64,000 nucleotides of DNA from an uncultured Saccharospirillaceae bacterium (GCA_950054195.1 CATLPG010000001.1:62001-126000); one strand, 5' to 3'. Positions 45,020-55,269 are shown, counted from the first letter of the stretch. The notes: generated from the letters alone by a model not told the origin. A program made the numbers and translations.

Positions 45020-47566
45020 ATGAGGTTAGTATTTAGCATCTTAACACTATTTATGTGTTCTACCCTATTGTCACAAGAGATATGTGATAATGGAATAGAT
45101 GATGATGGAAACGGACTTATTGATTTAAATGATACAGCTTGCGATTGTACTGGTTTTGGATCATCACAAACAATAAGCAGCTTGATTCCTAACAGCTCAT
45201 TTGAAACAAATACTTGTTGCCCTTCTAATCACAGCCAGTTAAACTGTGCAGACACATGGATACAAGCATCTGGACCTACTTCTGATTATTATAACACCTG
45301 TGGATATACCCAAATAGGTGCTCAAACAGTACCCTCTCCTCTGCCTGATGGTGATGGCTATGTAGGTTTTTATAATGGAAATTCTTTTGACCCTCAATAC
45401 AAGGAATATATTGGCTCTTGCTTATTAAGCACAATGACAGCTGGAACTTCTTACACCATTAACTTTTTTGTTGGTGGTGCAGGAACAAATAAACCCATTA
45501 ATGTAACTATTTTTGGAAGTGACGATTGTAATAATTTACCATTTACGTCAAACTGCCCCACTAATCCTGTAAACACAGGTACGTGGGTAGAGCTAGGTAA
45601 TGTTCTCGAAGATCCAGATGCATCAGGAGCTTGGATAAATACCTCTATAACATTTACCCCCACAATGGATATAAATGCCTTTGTAATAGGACCAGATTGC
45701 AACGATGACCCTGGTTTAAACTATTATTATGTTGATGGATTAACTTTAGCAGAAACATCTGGTTTTGGAACGGTAACTATTACAGAATCTGGAGGAGCCT
45801 GTAGCAATGACCTTACACTTAATGCTACTGCAGACACGTCTGGAACTTGGCAATGGTACTTAGATGGTGTAGCCATCATAGGTGAAACATCTTCATCTAT
45901 CGATATTTCGGGAAACAACTATGGAACTGGAACATATACTGCTAGGCTAACTAATGGAAATAAATGCGAAACTGGAGATTATATTATTTCTGTTCCATCG
46001 ACTCCAAATGCAGCATTTTACACAAGTAATGTTTGTGAGGGTGAGCCAGTAATGTTTACAGATACCTCAAATGACTCAACCGGAACAATTACAAACTGGC
46101 AATGGGACTTTAACAATGATGGAATAATAGATGATACTTCTCAAAATCCTTCTTTTACTTATCCAATAGCTGGAACATTTACTGCTACATTAATTGCTAC
46201 TAACAGCGCTGGATGTAATGACACAACCACTTCAAATCCATCTTACGATCCAAATGATTCTTTAGATGTATTGACTTCTGCACCACTCGTAATTGTGTCT
46301 CCAAAACCAACAGCTAATTTTACTTTTGATACAGTATGCTTAGGTAACCCAACTAATTTTCTTGACAGTAGTTATGGAGCAAATATCTCTATGTGGGAAT
46401 GGATAATAGACGGAAGCACAAATGCTAATCAAAACCCATCTTACCAATACACTACAATGGGACCACATACAGTATCACTAAAAGTCACTAGCGATAGTGG
46501 CTGTATGGACTCTATTACTAAAAATGTTGTATTACAGGCCGCTCCTTTAGCATCATTTAGTTTTACCGGTGTTTGTGAAAATGATCTATTTTTATTTACA
46601 AATGAAACAACTATTGGCGGAAATCCTGCTACTTCTAGTATTTCATATGCTTGGGATTTTGGAGACATGACTACCTCAACCGATGAAAACCCTACAAAAG
46701 CTTATACTTCGGGAACATATAATGTTCAACTTTCTGTAAACACTCCGTCTGGATGCTTTGATGATACAATCATTCCCCTATCAGTAGCTCCAAGCCCTGT
46801 AGCATCATTTTCTAATACGGAAGTTTGCTTTGGAGAATCAACCACTTTAACAGATCAATCAACTCCCCCTAATGGTGGAAGTATAATAAATTATCAGTGG
46901 TCACTTGATGAAACAAACTTTAACTCTCAAAATGTTATTCATACATTTTCGAACTCAGGAAATAACATTGTTACTTTAATTGTAACAACAGCTGATGGTT
47001 GCACAGATACAGCTAGTAATATAACTATTGTTCATCCTCTACCAATAGCAAATTTTGATTTTAACCCAAAAGACATAGATTTTTTTGACACAAGGGTTTG
47101 CTTTGACAACTTATCAATTGACGGATCTATTTACCAATGGGATTTTGACTTTCAAGGTGGGCAATCAGTCCAGCAAGACCCTTGTATTAATTTCCCTCAA
47201 CTTTTAGAAGGAGAATATGATGTCCAATTATGGGTTAGTAGCATTCATGGATGTTTAGACTCCATTACTCGAACTGTAATAATTGAAGAAGGATTAACAG
47301 TTTATGTTCCAAACACATTTACTCCTGATGGTGATGGAACAAATGATTTGTTTCAACCATCATATAAAGGAGTTATCGAAGCTGAGCTTTTTATCTTTAA
47401 CCGATGGGGACAATTAATTTATAGCTCAGATAGGCTCGATGCTGCTTGGGACGGCTCTCATCAAGGGGTTGCTGCTAAAGAAGACACTTATGTATGGAGG
47501 ATAGTTATTAGAGATTTATTTAGGACTAAACACATCTATAACGGTCATGTAAACTTACTTAGATAA
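45020..47566 (+). CDS. Multi-PKD-domain T9SS type B cargo protein (first of a tandem pair)
   Basis: An 848-residue secreted protein. It has a signal peptide (about 1-18), then a Cys/Asp-rich CDNGIDDDGNGLIDLND motif (about 22-38), resembling calcium-binding MopE-type repeats. A galactose-binding-like region (about 55-240) leads to several PKD-like Ig domains (about 325-760) with WDFNNDG, WDFGD and WDFDF signatures. The C-terminal ~85 residues are the gliding motility-associated type B sorting domain: VPNTFTPDGDGTNDLF, LFIFNRWGQLIYSS, WDGSHQGV and the end HIYNGHVNLLR. It should be exported through T9SS and may depend on PorV/SprF-like partners. A paralogue follows 49 bp downstream. Confidence 0.93.
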   Translation: MRLVFSILTLFMCSTLLSQEICDNGIDDDGNGLIDLNDTACDCTGFGSSQTISSLIPNSSFETNTCCPSNHSQLNCADTWIQASGPTSDYYNTCGYTQIGAQTVPSPLPDGDGYVGFYNGNSFDPQYKEYIGSCLLSTMTAGTSYTINFFVGGAGTNKPINVTIFGSDDCNNLPFTSNCPTNPVNTGTWVELGNVLEDPDASGAWINTSITFTPTMDINAFVIGPDCNDDPGLNYYYVDGLTLAETSGFGTVTITESGGACSNDLTLNATADTSGTWQWYLDGVAIIGETSSSIDISGNNYGTGTYTARLTNGNKCETGDYIISVPSTPNAAFYTSNVCEGEPVMFTDTSNDSTGTITNWQWDFNNDGIIDDTSQNPSFTYPIAGTFTATLIATNSAGCNDTTTSNPSYDPNDSLDVLTSAPLVIVSPKPTANFTFDTVCLGNPTNFLDSSYGANISMWEWIIDGSTNANQNPSYQYTTMGPHTVSLKVTSDSGCMDSITKNVVLQAAPLASFSFTGVCENDLFLFTNETTIGGNPATSSISYAWDFGDMTTSTDENPTKAYTSGTYNVQLSVNTPSGCFDDTIIPLSVAPSPVASFSNTEVCFGESTTLTDQSTPPNGGSIINYQWSLDETNFNSQNVIHTFSNSGNNIVTLIVTTADGCTDTASNITIVHPLPIANFDFNPKDIDFFDTRVCFDNLSIDGSIYQWDFDFQGGQSVQQDPCINFPQLLEGEYDVQLWVSSIHGCLDSITRTVIIEEGLTVYVPNTFTPDGDGTNDLFQPSYKGVIEAELFIFNRWGQLIYSSDRLDAAWDGSHQGVAAKEDTYVWRIVIRDLFRTKHIYNGHVNLLR

Positions 47567-47615
47567 AACAGCGTAACCAGCAACCTTTTACTTTACTTTT
47601 CGTTACCTTAGTGTT

Positions 47616-50129
47616 ATGTGGAGACTTATGTTTTCTTTGCTTTTTTGCTCAATACTATTCTCAGCTTCTGGTCAAGAAATATGTGATAATGGAATAGATG
47701 ATGATGGTAATGGCATGATTGATTTAAACGATACAGCTTGTGTTTGTAACGGCTTTGGTTCTTCGCAAACCATAAACAGTCTAATACCAAACAGTTCTTT
47801 TGAAGATCGATCTTGTTGCCCAACCACGTTTAGTGAGTTAAACTGTGCAGACACATGGATACAAGCCTCTAACCCTACATCAGATTATTGGCATGACTGC
47901 GGAAGTGGTTTTGCTCCTGCTTATGGAGATCCAGGTCCAAAGCCCGATGGTCAAGGAATGGCTGCTTTTTTAGATATTGGTAGCTATAAAGAATATATAG
48001 GAGCCTGTTTATTAGCTCCAATGCAAGCAAACACATCCTATACTCTTGATTTTTTTGTAGGCATGGTAGCAAGTAGCCTACCTATGGATATGACCGTATA
48101 TGGGACTCCAAACTGTGGTGATCTACCATTTAATGACGGTTGTCCTGTAGGGGAAGGCTCTTGGGTTGAATTAGGTAGTGTAAATGTGAGTGGTTCTGGC
48201 TGGCTCAACGTTCAAGTTACCATTTTTCCTACTCAAAACATTAATGCCATGGTCATAGGTCCCCCTTGTGCTTTGAACGATGGAAGTACTGCATATTACT
48301 ATATTGATGGCTTAACGCTTGCCGAAACATCAGGGTTTGGATCGGTTACTATTACAGAAAATGGTGGTATTTGTAGCAATGATTTAAACTTAAATGCTAC
48401 TGCCGATACTACCGGAACATGGCAATGGTTTAAAGATGGCATTGCTTTAGTTGGTGAAACTAGTCCCACTATTGATATTTCTTCCAACGGCTATGGTGTT
48501 GGAATTTATACTGCCAGAATTACAAATGGAACAAAGTGCGAAACAAATGATTATTTAGTCGAATCTCCTCTAAAACCAATAGCGTCATTTTTGGCCGATA
48601 CCGTGTGCTCAGGACAAGCAATTCAATTTACAGATCTATCAAGTGACACTACTGGAGAAACAATAACAGGCTGGCAGTGGGATTTCAATAACGATGGATT
48701 AATTGATGACAATGCTCAAAACCCAACATTTACCTATCCAATATCAGGAACATTTACTGCTACACTAGTAGTAACAAATAACGCTGGATGTAGTGATACT
48801 GTTACCTCTACTCCAGGATATACCCTTGGTGATACAACATCAGCCCCCTTAGTTATTGTTTTGCCTAACCCTACAGCTAATTTTACTTTCGACACCGTAT
48901 GCCTTGGAAACCAAACCTCGTTTACAGATAGTAGTTTTGGAGCTACCATCACCACTTGGGAATGGAGCATTGATGGTACAACAGACAATAGTCAAAATCC
49001 AACATACACATTTAATGCTGTTGGTCCGTTTCCAGTACAATTAAAAGTAGCCAATAGCTTTGGTTGTGCCGATTCAATTATTAAAAACGTTTTTCTAGAA
49101 ACATCTCCTTTGGCTAGTTTCTCTTACACAGGCACATGCGATTACGAAACGTTTAACTTTACGAACCTAACAACAGTTTCTGGGGCTCCGGCTCCATCCA
49201 ATTATTTATACACTTGGGATTTTGGAGATATGAGCACCTCAACAGATGTAAACCCTACCAAAACCTACGCCAACGGTTCATTTAATACTACGCTAACTGC
49301 TACATCTCCTGCAGGCTGTCAAGACGACACCATAATACCTGTTACAGTTTATCCATCTCCCACAGCAAGCTTTACTTCAAGCGAAGTTTGCTTTAATGAA
49401 CCTACAACATTAACGGATCAATCTTCAACTCCAAATGGAGGGACTATTGTTGGCTACTCTTGGAATGTTGAAGGAAATACACTTAGCTCTCAGAACGAAA
49501 TTTATACTTTTTCAACCACTGGGAGTCAACCAGTAACTCTAACTGTAATAACAGCTGATGGCTGTGTAGATAGCATAACCAACCAAGTAATAGTGAACGA
49601 ACTTCCAATAGCTAATTTTGATTTTTCTCCAAAAGACGCCACATTTTTTGATACTCGTATTTGCTTTCAAGATTTATCCATTAATGGAGACTTGTATGCT
49701 TGGGATTTTGATTTTATTGGAGGACAATCTGTTCAGCAAGAACCATGCATAGAATTCCCCAAGCTTACAGAAGGGGAATATAATGTCCAATTAGTTGTAA
49801 GTACCATTAATGGTTGTTTAGACTCCATTACGCGAGTAATTACCATTCAAGAAGGATTAACGGTTAACATACCAAATGCATTTACTCCAGATGGTGATGG
49901 TCAAAACGATATTTTTCAGCCACTTTATACTGGTGTAAGCGAAGTTGAACTGCTTATTTTTAATCGTTGGGGACAGTTAATTTTTAATTCAGATAGACTA
50001 GATGCTTTTTGGGATGGATCATACCTAGGTGTTCCTGCGAAAGAAGATGTATATGTTTACCGAATCATTTTAAGAGATTTAGCAAGGAAAAAACATATTT
50101 ATAACGGGCACATAAATCTTCTTAGATAA
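47616..50129 (+). CDS. Multi-PKD-domain T9SS type B cargo protein (second of a tandem pair)
   Basis: An 837-residue paralogue of the preceding gene with the same order: signal peptide (1-19), CDNGIDDDGNGMIDLND, beta-rich N-terminal domain (about 55-235), PKD-like repeats (about 320-750, FNNDGLIDDNAQNPTF, YTWDFGDMSTSTDV, YAWDFDFIGGQSVQQ), and the type B sorting domain (PNAFTPDGDGQNDIFQP to HIYNGHINLLR). The two proteins are alike over the whole length, with long identical patches in the first ~80 residues and in the sorting domain. Function is unknown, likely surface or extracellular matrix. Confidence 0.93.
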   Translation: MWRLMFSLLFCSILFSASGQEICDNGIDDDGNGMIDLNDTACVCNGFGSSQTINSLIPNSSFEDRSCCPTTFSELNCADTWIQASNPTSDYWHDCGSGFAPAYGDPGPKPDGQGMAAFLDIGSYKEYIGACLLAPMQANTSYTLDFFVGMVASSLPMDMTVYGTPNCGDLPFNDGCPVGEGSWVELGSVNVSGSGWLNVQVTIFPTQNINAMVIGPPCALNDGSTAYYYIDGLTLAETSGFGSVTITENGGICSNDLNLNATADTTGTWQWFKDGIALVGETSPTIDISSNGYGVGIYTARITNGTKCETNDYLVESPLKPIASFLADTVCSGQAIQFTDLSSDTTGETITGWQWDFNNDGLIDDNAQNPTFTYPISGTFTATLVVTNNAGCSDTVTSTPGYTLGDTTSAPLVIVLPNPTANFTFDTVCLGNQTSFTDSSFGATITTWEWSIDGTTDNSQNPTYTFNAVGPFPVQLKVANSFGCADSIIKNVFLETSPLASFSYTGTCDYETFNFTNLTTVSGAPAPSNYLYTWDFGDMSTSTDVNPTKTYANGSFNTTLTATSPAGCQDDTIIPVTVYPSPTASFTSSEVCFNEPTTLTDQSSTPNGGTIVGYSWNVEGNTLSSQNEIYTFSTTGSQPVTLTVITADGCVDSITNQVIVNELPIANFDFSPKDATFFDTRICFQDLSINGDLYAWDFDFIGGQSVQQEPCIEFPKLTEGEYNVQLVVSTINGCLDSITRVITIQEGLTVNIPNAFTPDGDGQNDIFQPLYTGVSEVELLIFNRWGQLIFNSDRLDAFWDGSYLGVPAKEDVYVYRIILRDLARKKHIYNGHINLLR

Positions 50130-50164
50130 GCCATAAGTAACAAAATACCGTATATTTATAATAT

Positions 50165-51550
50165 ATGAGATCAATTTTACTAGCATTAATAATAAGCATA
50201 TCGAGTAGTGCTATTTCCCAAGATAGTTTAAACATGTCTTTACTCTACCATTGGAAAGACTCTTCAATAACAGGCAGCTCGTTATACAACAACGCCTTCA
50301 ATGAAATATGGGGCTACGCATCTAATGGAAGAGAATATGCTATTATAGGGTCTACCTTGGGCACACACTTTTTTGATGTTACCGACCCCGTTAATAGTCA
50401 ACAAATAGATTTAGTAATTGGACGAGATACAGGTGCAAATATTGTACATAGAGATTATCATGACTATAACGGGTATTTGTACGCTGTTACAGATGAAGGA
50501 GATGGCTCATTACAAATTATTGATTTATCATATCTACCAGACTCTGTTCATGTAGTTTACGATGATGACAGTAAAATTAAACTATCACACAATATTTTTA
50601 TAGATAGTGCTACAGGAAAACTATACTCTTGTGGAACAAATAGGTTTGAAGTATATGATTTAACGAACAATCCAACTGACCCTGATCGATTAGTTTGGTG
50701 CAACTTTGATATTCCTTGGTGGAATTCTACCATCGGAAGTAATGGATATGTGCATGATTTATTCGTAAGAAACGATACGGCCTATCTTAATGCTGGAAAT
50801 GGGTTGTACATTGTAGACTTTTCCACTCCTACAACCCCAGTAGTACTTGGTTCATTTAATACTTATCCCGATCAAGGGTACAACCACTCTGGATGGTTGA
50901 GTGAAGATGGAAAAACCTATTGCTTAGCAGACGAAACATGGGGCAAAAAAGTAAAGGTTTTAGATGTTAATGATGTATCAGATATACAATTCATCGACAC
51001 AATAGGTCCAGATATTCACCCAAACTCTATTCCTCATAACTTAATTATAAAGGGCAATTATTTATATGTATCGTTTTATGTGGACGGAACATATATTTGG
51101 GACATTTCAATTCCTAGTTCACCAAGGTTAGTTGGGTTTTACGACACCTCAACCGAACCACATCTCCAAGACTACAGAGGAAACTGGGGTATTTATCCTT
51201 TCCTACCCTCTGGGATACTTTTAGCTTCTGATATGCAAGAAGGCCTATTTATTTTTGATGTGCAAGAAGCAACTTCAAGTATAAGTATAACCGAAAACAA
51301 GAAATTATTTAATGTATATCCTAATCCAACCAAGGGAGAAGTAAGCATTTTAGGTCTAGATCATTTTGGTGAATCTTTTGATGTTACATTAACTGATATT
51401 AATGGTAAAATTGTATTTGAGGGGGATTTCGAAAATCAGTTTTTAAGCAAAAAAACATTTCTTGTGCCTCAACACATTGAAAGTGGGATTTACATTCTTC
51501 ACATTAGTAATAAAACCTACCGTCAATCTCAACAAATTATTAAGCAATAG
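50165..51550 (+). CDS. Choice-of-anchor-B family protein with type A T9SS sorting domain
   Basis: A 461-residue secreted protein. The signal peptide is MRSILLALIISISSSAISQ. A beta-propeller built of LVIVD(L/F)S-type blades runs from about 25 to 370. Motifs include EIWGYASNGREYAIIGSTLG, THFFDVTDP, NIVHRDYHDYNGYLYAVTDEG and LSHNIFIDS, which mark the choice-of-anchor B family. The C-terminal ~75 residues are the type A sorting domain (NVYPNPTKGEVSI, GKIVFEGDF, SGIYILHISN, ending QIIKQ). It is the third T9SS cargo gene in a row, 35 bp after the previous one. Confidence 0.93.
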   Translation: MRSILLALIISISSSAISQDSLNMSLLYHWKDSSITGSSLYNNAFNEIWGYASNGREYAIIGSTLGTHFFDVTDPVNSQQIDLVIGRDTGANIVHRDYHDYNGYLYAVTDEGDGSLQIIDLSYLPDSVHVVYDDDSKIKLSHNIFIDSATGKLYSCGTNRFEVYDLTNNPTDPDRLVWCNFDIPWWNSTIGSNGYVHDLFVRNDTAYLNAGNGLYIVDFSTPTTPVVLGSFNTYPDQGYNHSGWLSEDGKTYCLADETWGKKVKVLDVNDVSDIQFIDTIGPDIHPNSIPHNLIIKGNYLYVSFYVDGTYIWDISIPSSPRLVGFYDTSTEPHLQDYRGNWGIYPFLPSGILLASDMQEGLFIFDVQEATSSISITENKKLFNVYPNPTKGEVSILGLDHFGESFDVTLTDINGKIVFEGDFENQFLSKKTFLVPQHIESGIYILHISNKTYRQSQQIIKQ

Positions 51551-51562
51551 CTCAACTTTACT

Positions 51563-51595
51563 AAGTCAAATATTAATGGTATTTTTGACTTTTAA
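51563..51595 (+). terminator. Probable intrinsic terminator after the cargo cluster
   Basis: aagtcaaa (51563-51570) pairs perfectly with tttgactt (51584-51591) around a 13-nt loop. A short T-run (tttt) follows. It lies between the choice-of-anchor-B gene and gatB. Confidence 0.5.
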
Positions 51596-51609
51596 ATTAA
51601 AATCAATCT

Positions 51610-53061
51610 GTGTCTAGCATTTACGACAAATACGAAGCGGTAATTGGGCTTGAAGTACACGCTCAATTACAAACAAAATCAAAAGCTTATTCTTCTGATA
51701 AAAACGAGTATGGGGCTACACCAAATACAAATGTAAGCGTTGTTTCGCTTGGTCATCCTGGTACTTTACCAATGATGAATAAAGAGTCTATTCGTTTTGC
51801 CGTTAAAATGGGGTTAGCTTGTAAAAGTGACATCACTGAAGACATGATTTTTGCTAGAAAAAACTATTTCTACGCAGATTTACCAAAAGGGTATCAAATA
51901 ACGCAAGATAAAACACCCATTTGTACAGGAGGATCTGTAGAAATTAAAGATGAAAATGGAGAGGTTAAACATATTAACATTACTCGAATTCACCTAGAAG
52001 AAGATGCAGGTAAAAGTATTCACGACCTAGACCCATACAATACATTAATTGATTTAAATAGAGCTGGAGTTCCTTTGATTGAAATCGTTTCTGAACCAGA
52101 TATCAAAAGTTCTCAAGAAGCCTATAACTATCTACAAGAAATTAGGAAACTGGTTCGTTATCTAGATATTTGTGATGGTAACATGGAAGAAGGAAGTTTA
52201 AGATGTGATGCCAATGTTTCTGTTAGATTAAAAGGAAGTAATGAGCTTGGTCAACGAACGGAAACCAAGAACATGAACTCTATGCGAAATGTTCAAAAGG
52301 CTATTGAATATGAAATAAAACGTCAAATTGATTTAATCGAAGCTGGCGAACAAATCCACATGGAAACAAGAACGTTTGATGTTGCTACTGGAACAACCAA
52401 AAGCATGCGTAGCAAAGAGCAAGCTCATGATTACCGCTATTTTCCTGAACCAGACTTACAACCGTTAAAAGTTTCTCAAGAATATGTAGGAAAGGTTAAA
52501 GAGCAAATGCCTCCACTACCAAAAGAACTTTTTGAAAAATATACTTCTTCTTTATCACTATCAGATTATGATGCCAATGTTTTGACTGAAACAAAGGAAA
52601 TCGCTCTATACTTTGAAGAAGTAATTAAATCAACCGAAAATTATAAGGCAGCCGCTAACTGGGTAACTGTTAATATTAAATCATTTTTGAACGAACAAGC
52701 TATTGAGATTGATGATTTTTCTGTTAATCCTAAAACCATAGCAGAAATTATTGATTTAATAGACGAAAACAAAATTAGCAACTCTGTTGCCTCTCAAAAA
52801 ATATTTCCTTTAATTGCTAAAGGAAGCGATCAATCACCTATTAAAATAGCAGAAGAAAATAACTGGATTCAAAACAGCGATTCGGATGCAATCACAACCT
52901 ATGTTGAACAAGCATTAAGCAAATTCCCAGATAAGGTTGAAGAGTATAAATCTGGAAAAAAAGGATTGCTTGGTTTGTTTATGGGAGAAGTAATGAAAAT
53001 ATCTGGAGGCAAGGCAGACCCTAAAGCTGCTAGTGCTAAACTTAGAGAAATTCTTGATTAA
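51610..53061 (+). CDS. gatB: Asp-tRNA(Asn)/Glu-tRNA(Gln) amidotransferase subunit B
   Basis: Transamidates misacylated Glu-tRNA(Gln) with GatA and GatC. It is a 483-residue cytoplasmic protein. Motifs: YEAVIGLEVHAQLQTKSKAY, YADLPKGYQI, THIHLEED-like (NITRIHLEEDAGKS), GVPLIEIVSEPD, MEEGSLRCDANVSV, and KEQAHDYRYFPEPDL. The C-terminal YqeY-like tail domain is complete (about 385-483, KKGLLGLFMGEVMK). The start codon is GTG at 51610; no ATG precedes it in frame and the conserved SSIYDKYEAVIGLEVH start supports it. The stop overlaps the next ATG by 1 bp (TAATG). Confidence 0.96.
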   Translation: MSSIYDKYEAVIGLEVHAQLQTKSKAYSSDKNEYGATPNTNVSVVSLGHPGTLPMMNKESIRFAVKMGLACKSDITEDMIFARKNYFYADLPKGYQITQDKTPICTGGSVEIKDENGEVKHINITRIHLEEDAGKSIHDLDPYNTLIDLNRAGVPLIEIVSEPDIKSSQEAYNYLQEIRKLVRYLDICDGNMEEGSLRCDANVSVRLKGSNELGQRTETKNMNSMRNVQKAIEYEIKRQIDLIEAGEQIHMETRTFDVATGTTKSMRSKEQAHDYRYFPEPDLQPLKVSQEYVGKVKEQMPPLPKELFEKYTSSLSLSDYDANVLTETKEIALYFEEVIKSTENYKAAANWVTVNIKSFLNEQAIEIDDFSVNPKTIAEIIDLIDENKISNSVASQKIFPLIAKGSDQSPIKIAEENNWIQNSDSDAITTYVEQALSKFPDKVEEYKSGKKGLLGLFMGEVMKISGGKADPKAASAKLREILD

Positions 53062-54218
53062 TGATTAAAGCATATAAAATACTAGTATTACTTGTTGGCA
53101 TCAGTTTAGTTAGCTGTGGCTCTGGCGACAAGATTGGCATTGAAGGAAAAATAGACAACTATGATCCTAACAGCCCTATTAAGCAAGTTTATTTATTTCA
53201 ATTACAAGGGCAACAATTAGTTGCTAAGGATACAGCATTAATTCAAGAAAACGGAGTTTTCAAAATAAAAACGAATAATCTTCCTGTTGATTTATATACT
53301 GTTGGAACAAGCATTAAAAATAGTGTGTTAGTTTATATTGAAAACGAAGAAAAACAACAACTTACTATTCATGATAATACTGCTTGGGGTTTTAATTATT
53401 CAATCGAGGGGAATGAATCATCAAACAAAATTCATGATTTTGTAGAAATAGTAAACGAGCGTGTCAATTTAGGTCAAACATATAATAAAAAAATGAGCGA
53501 GCTAGATTTTAATGATACTACTAGGTTAAATCAGCTACGAAATGAGTTTGAGAAAGAGTTAAACAATATAAAAGACAAGCGAAATCAGTTTATCGAGGAC
53601 AATCTAACCAGTCCTGCTTTATATGTTACCATAAACGAAATAAACCCTAATCAAGAGTTTCCTTTACTAAAAAAAGTAGTAAACGAAGGTTTAGCAAAAT
53701 CCATCCCTCAATCTTATTTTTATAAAACGACTAAACAGTCCATCGATCAATTTGAACAGCAAAAACAAGAACAAGAACGCTTGGCAAACCTTTTAAAGCC
53801 AGGAACGCCAGCTCCAGAATTAAGCTTTCCTAGCCCTGATGGTAGTATTATATCTTTGAGTTCGCTTAAAGGTAAAACTGTTTTGATAGATTTTTGGGCG
53901 AGTTGGTGTAAACCATGTCGAATAGAAAACCCTAGAGTAGTTCGTCTTTATAACAAGTATCAAAAATCTGGGTTTGACATTTATAGCTTCTCTTTAGATA
54001 AAGACAAAAGTAGATGGGTTAACGCAATACAACAAGATGGGTTAATTTGGAAAAATCATACAAGTGATTTAAGAGGTTGGCAAACAGCTGCAATTCCTTT
54101 GTATGGTTTTAACGCCATTCCTTTTACCGTTTTAATTGATAAAGACGGTAATGTTATCGCAAAGAATTTGAGAGGTCCTGCATTAGAAGAAAAATTAAAA
54201 TCACTATTTGGTTATTAA
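53061..54218 (+). CDS. TlpA-family thiol-disulfide lipoprotein (DUF4369-type N-terminus)
   Basis: A 385-residue lipoprotein: signal peptide and lipobox LVSC (C19), then a DUF4369-like beta domain (about 25-125). A helical charged linker (about 130-240) and a C-terminal thioredoxin fold of the TlpA/AhpC-TSA type (about 245-385) follow. The active site is DFWASWCKPCRIENP (CxxC as CKPC), with cis-Pro in NAIPFTVLIDKDG. It acts on thiols in the periplasm, with electrons probably from a DsbD/CcdA-type protein not in this window. It overlaps gatB by 1 bp and is followed by a paralogue. Confidence 0.92.
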   Translation: MIKAYKILVLLVGISLVSCGSGDKIGIEGKIDNYDPNSPIKQVYLFQLQGQQLVAKDTALIQENGVFKIKTNNLPVDLYTVGTSIKNSVLVYIENEEKQQLTIHDNTAWGFNYSIEGNESSNKIHDFVEIVNERVNLGQTYNKKMSELDFNDTTRLNQLRNEFEKELNNIKDKRNQFIEDNLTSPALYVTINEINPNQEFPLLKKVVNEGLAKSIPQSYFYKTTKQSIDQFEQQKQEQERLANLLKPGTPAPELSFPSPDGSIISLSSLKGKTVLIDFWASWCKPCRIENPRVVRLYNKYQKSGFDIYSFSLDKDKSRWVNAIQQDGLIWKNHTSDLRGWQTAAIPLYGFNAIPFTVLIDKDGNVIAKNLRGPALEEKLKSLFGY

Positions 54219-54243
54219 TCAAATGGATTTAAAAACAAAAAAA

Positions 54244-55269
54244 ATGAAATATATTTTAATAGCTGTGCTCAGTTTATTATGCTTTTCTATAAAAGCTCAA
54301 GAACCAACAATTATTAAAGCCAAAATTAAAGGAAACAAAGGTAAATACGTTTATCTACAAAAATCGGGAGACAAAACCACCTTAGATTCTGCAAAAAACC
54401 ACTGGCTTTTTGGTAGAGCGAAGTTTAATATTACCGTTGATGAACCTTATTATTACCAAATAGGAGCCAGCAAAACCAATACCGTTCCTTTGGTGTTAAC
54501 TGGAGGAGAAAATGTTTGTGTAAAGGCAAATTCTCCACGTTTAAAAACCTATGATGTAGAAGGTTCTCCAGACTCTGAGCTGGTACAAGAGTATTTTGCT
54601 GTTAAAAACAATCCAAAAATCACAAAAGACTCACTAGCCAATTTCGCTGAAGCATTTATCAAAAAAAACAATTCTTCATTAGCTCTTTTTGTTGCCTTAG
54701 GTGATGTTAGAAACCAAAAGGAATCATTTGCTGTTGCCGAAAAAGGAATTGGTAAAGCTTATCCCAACAGTGCTTATCATGAACTCCTTAAAAAATATAT
54801 CAAAGCTTACGAAGAAAAAAATAGCGATAAACAAACTGGTCCTGCTCGTATGGGGCAAGTAGCGCCAGAGTTAGATTTTCCTAATCCTGATGGTAAAGTA
54901 ATAACATTAGAATCATTAAGAGGAAAATATGTTTTGGTTGATTTTTGGGCTTCTTGGTGTGGTCCTTGTAGAAGAGAAAATCCTACAGTAGTTAGGTTGT
55001 ATAACAAGTACAAAGACAAAGGCTTTGATGTTTACAGTGTTTCTCTTGATAATAATAAAAGTAGATGGGAAGCTGCCATTGAAAAAGATGGTTTAATTTG
55101 GCCTAATCATGTGAGTGATTTAAAACAATGGAGAAGCGCTGCTGTAAAAAAATATGGTTTTGGAGGAATTCCTTACACTGTTTTGTTAGACAAGGAAGGG
55201 AAAGTTATAGCAACCAAGCTTAGAGGAGCTCAATTAGAGAATAAGCTTAGAGAACTTTTTGGGTTTTAA
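54244..55269 (+). CDS. TlpA-family thiol-disulfide oxidoreductase (paralogue)
   Basis: A 341-residue exported protein with signal peptide MKYILIAVLSLLCFSIKAQ. A DUF4369-like beta domain (about 20-115), a helical linker and a thioredoxin domain (about 205-341) with DFWASWCGPCRRENP and cis-Pro in GGIPYTVLLDKEG follow. The active site is CGPC, while the neighbour has CKPC. The last ~130 residues of the two proteins align almost without gaps. The first is a lipoprotein but this one has a cleavable signal, so they may be soluble and anchored versions. I prefer the ATG at 54244; an in-frame ATG at 54223, 4 bp after the preceding stop, is also possible. Confidence 0.9.
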   Translation: MKYILIAVLSLLCFSIKAQEPTIIKAKIKGNKGKYVYLQKSGDKTTLDSAKNHWLFGRAKFNITVDEPYYYQIGASKTNTVPLVLTGGENVCVKANSPRLKTYDVEGSPDSELVQEYFAVKNNPKITKDSLANFAEAFIKKNNSSLALFVALGDVRNQKESFAVAEKGIGKAYPNSAYHELLKKYIKAYEEKNSDKQTGPARMGQVAPELDFPNPDGKVITLESLRGKYVLVDFWASWCGPCRRENPTVVRLYNKYKDKGFDVYSVSLDNNKSRWEAAIEKDGLIWPNHVSDLKQWRSAAVKKYGFGGIPYTVLLDKEGKVIATKLRGAQLENKLRELFGF

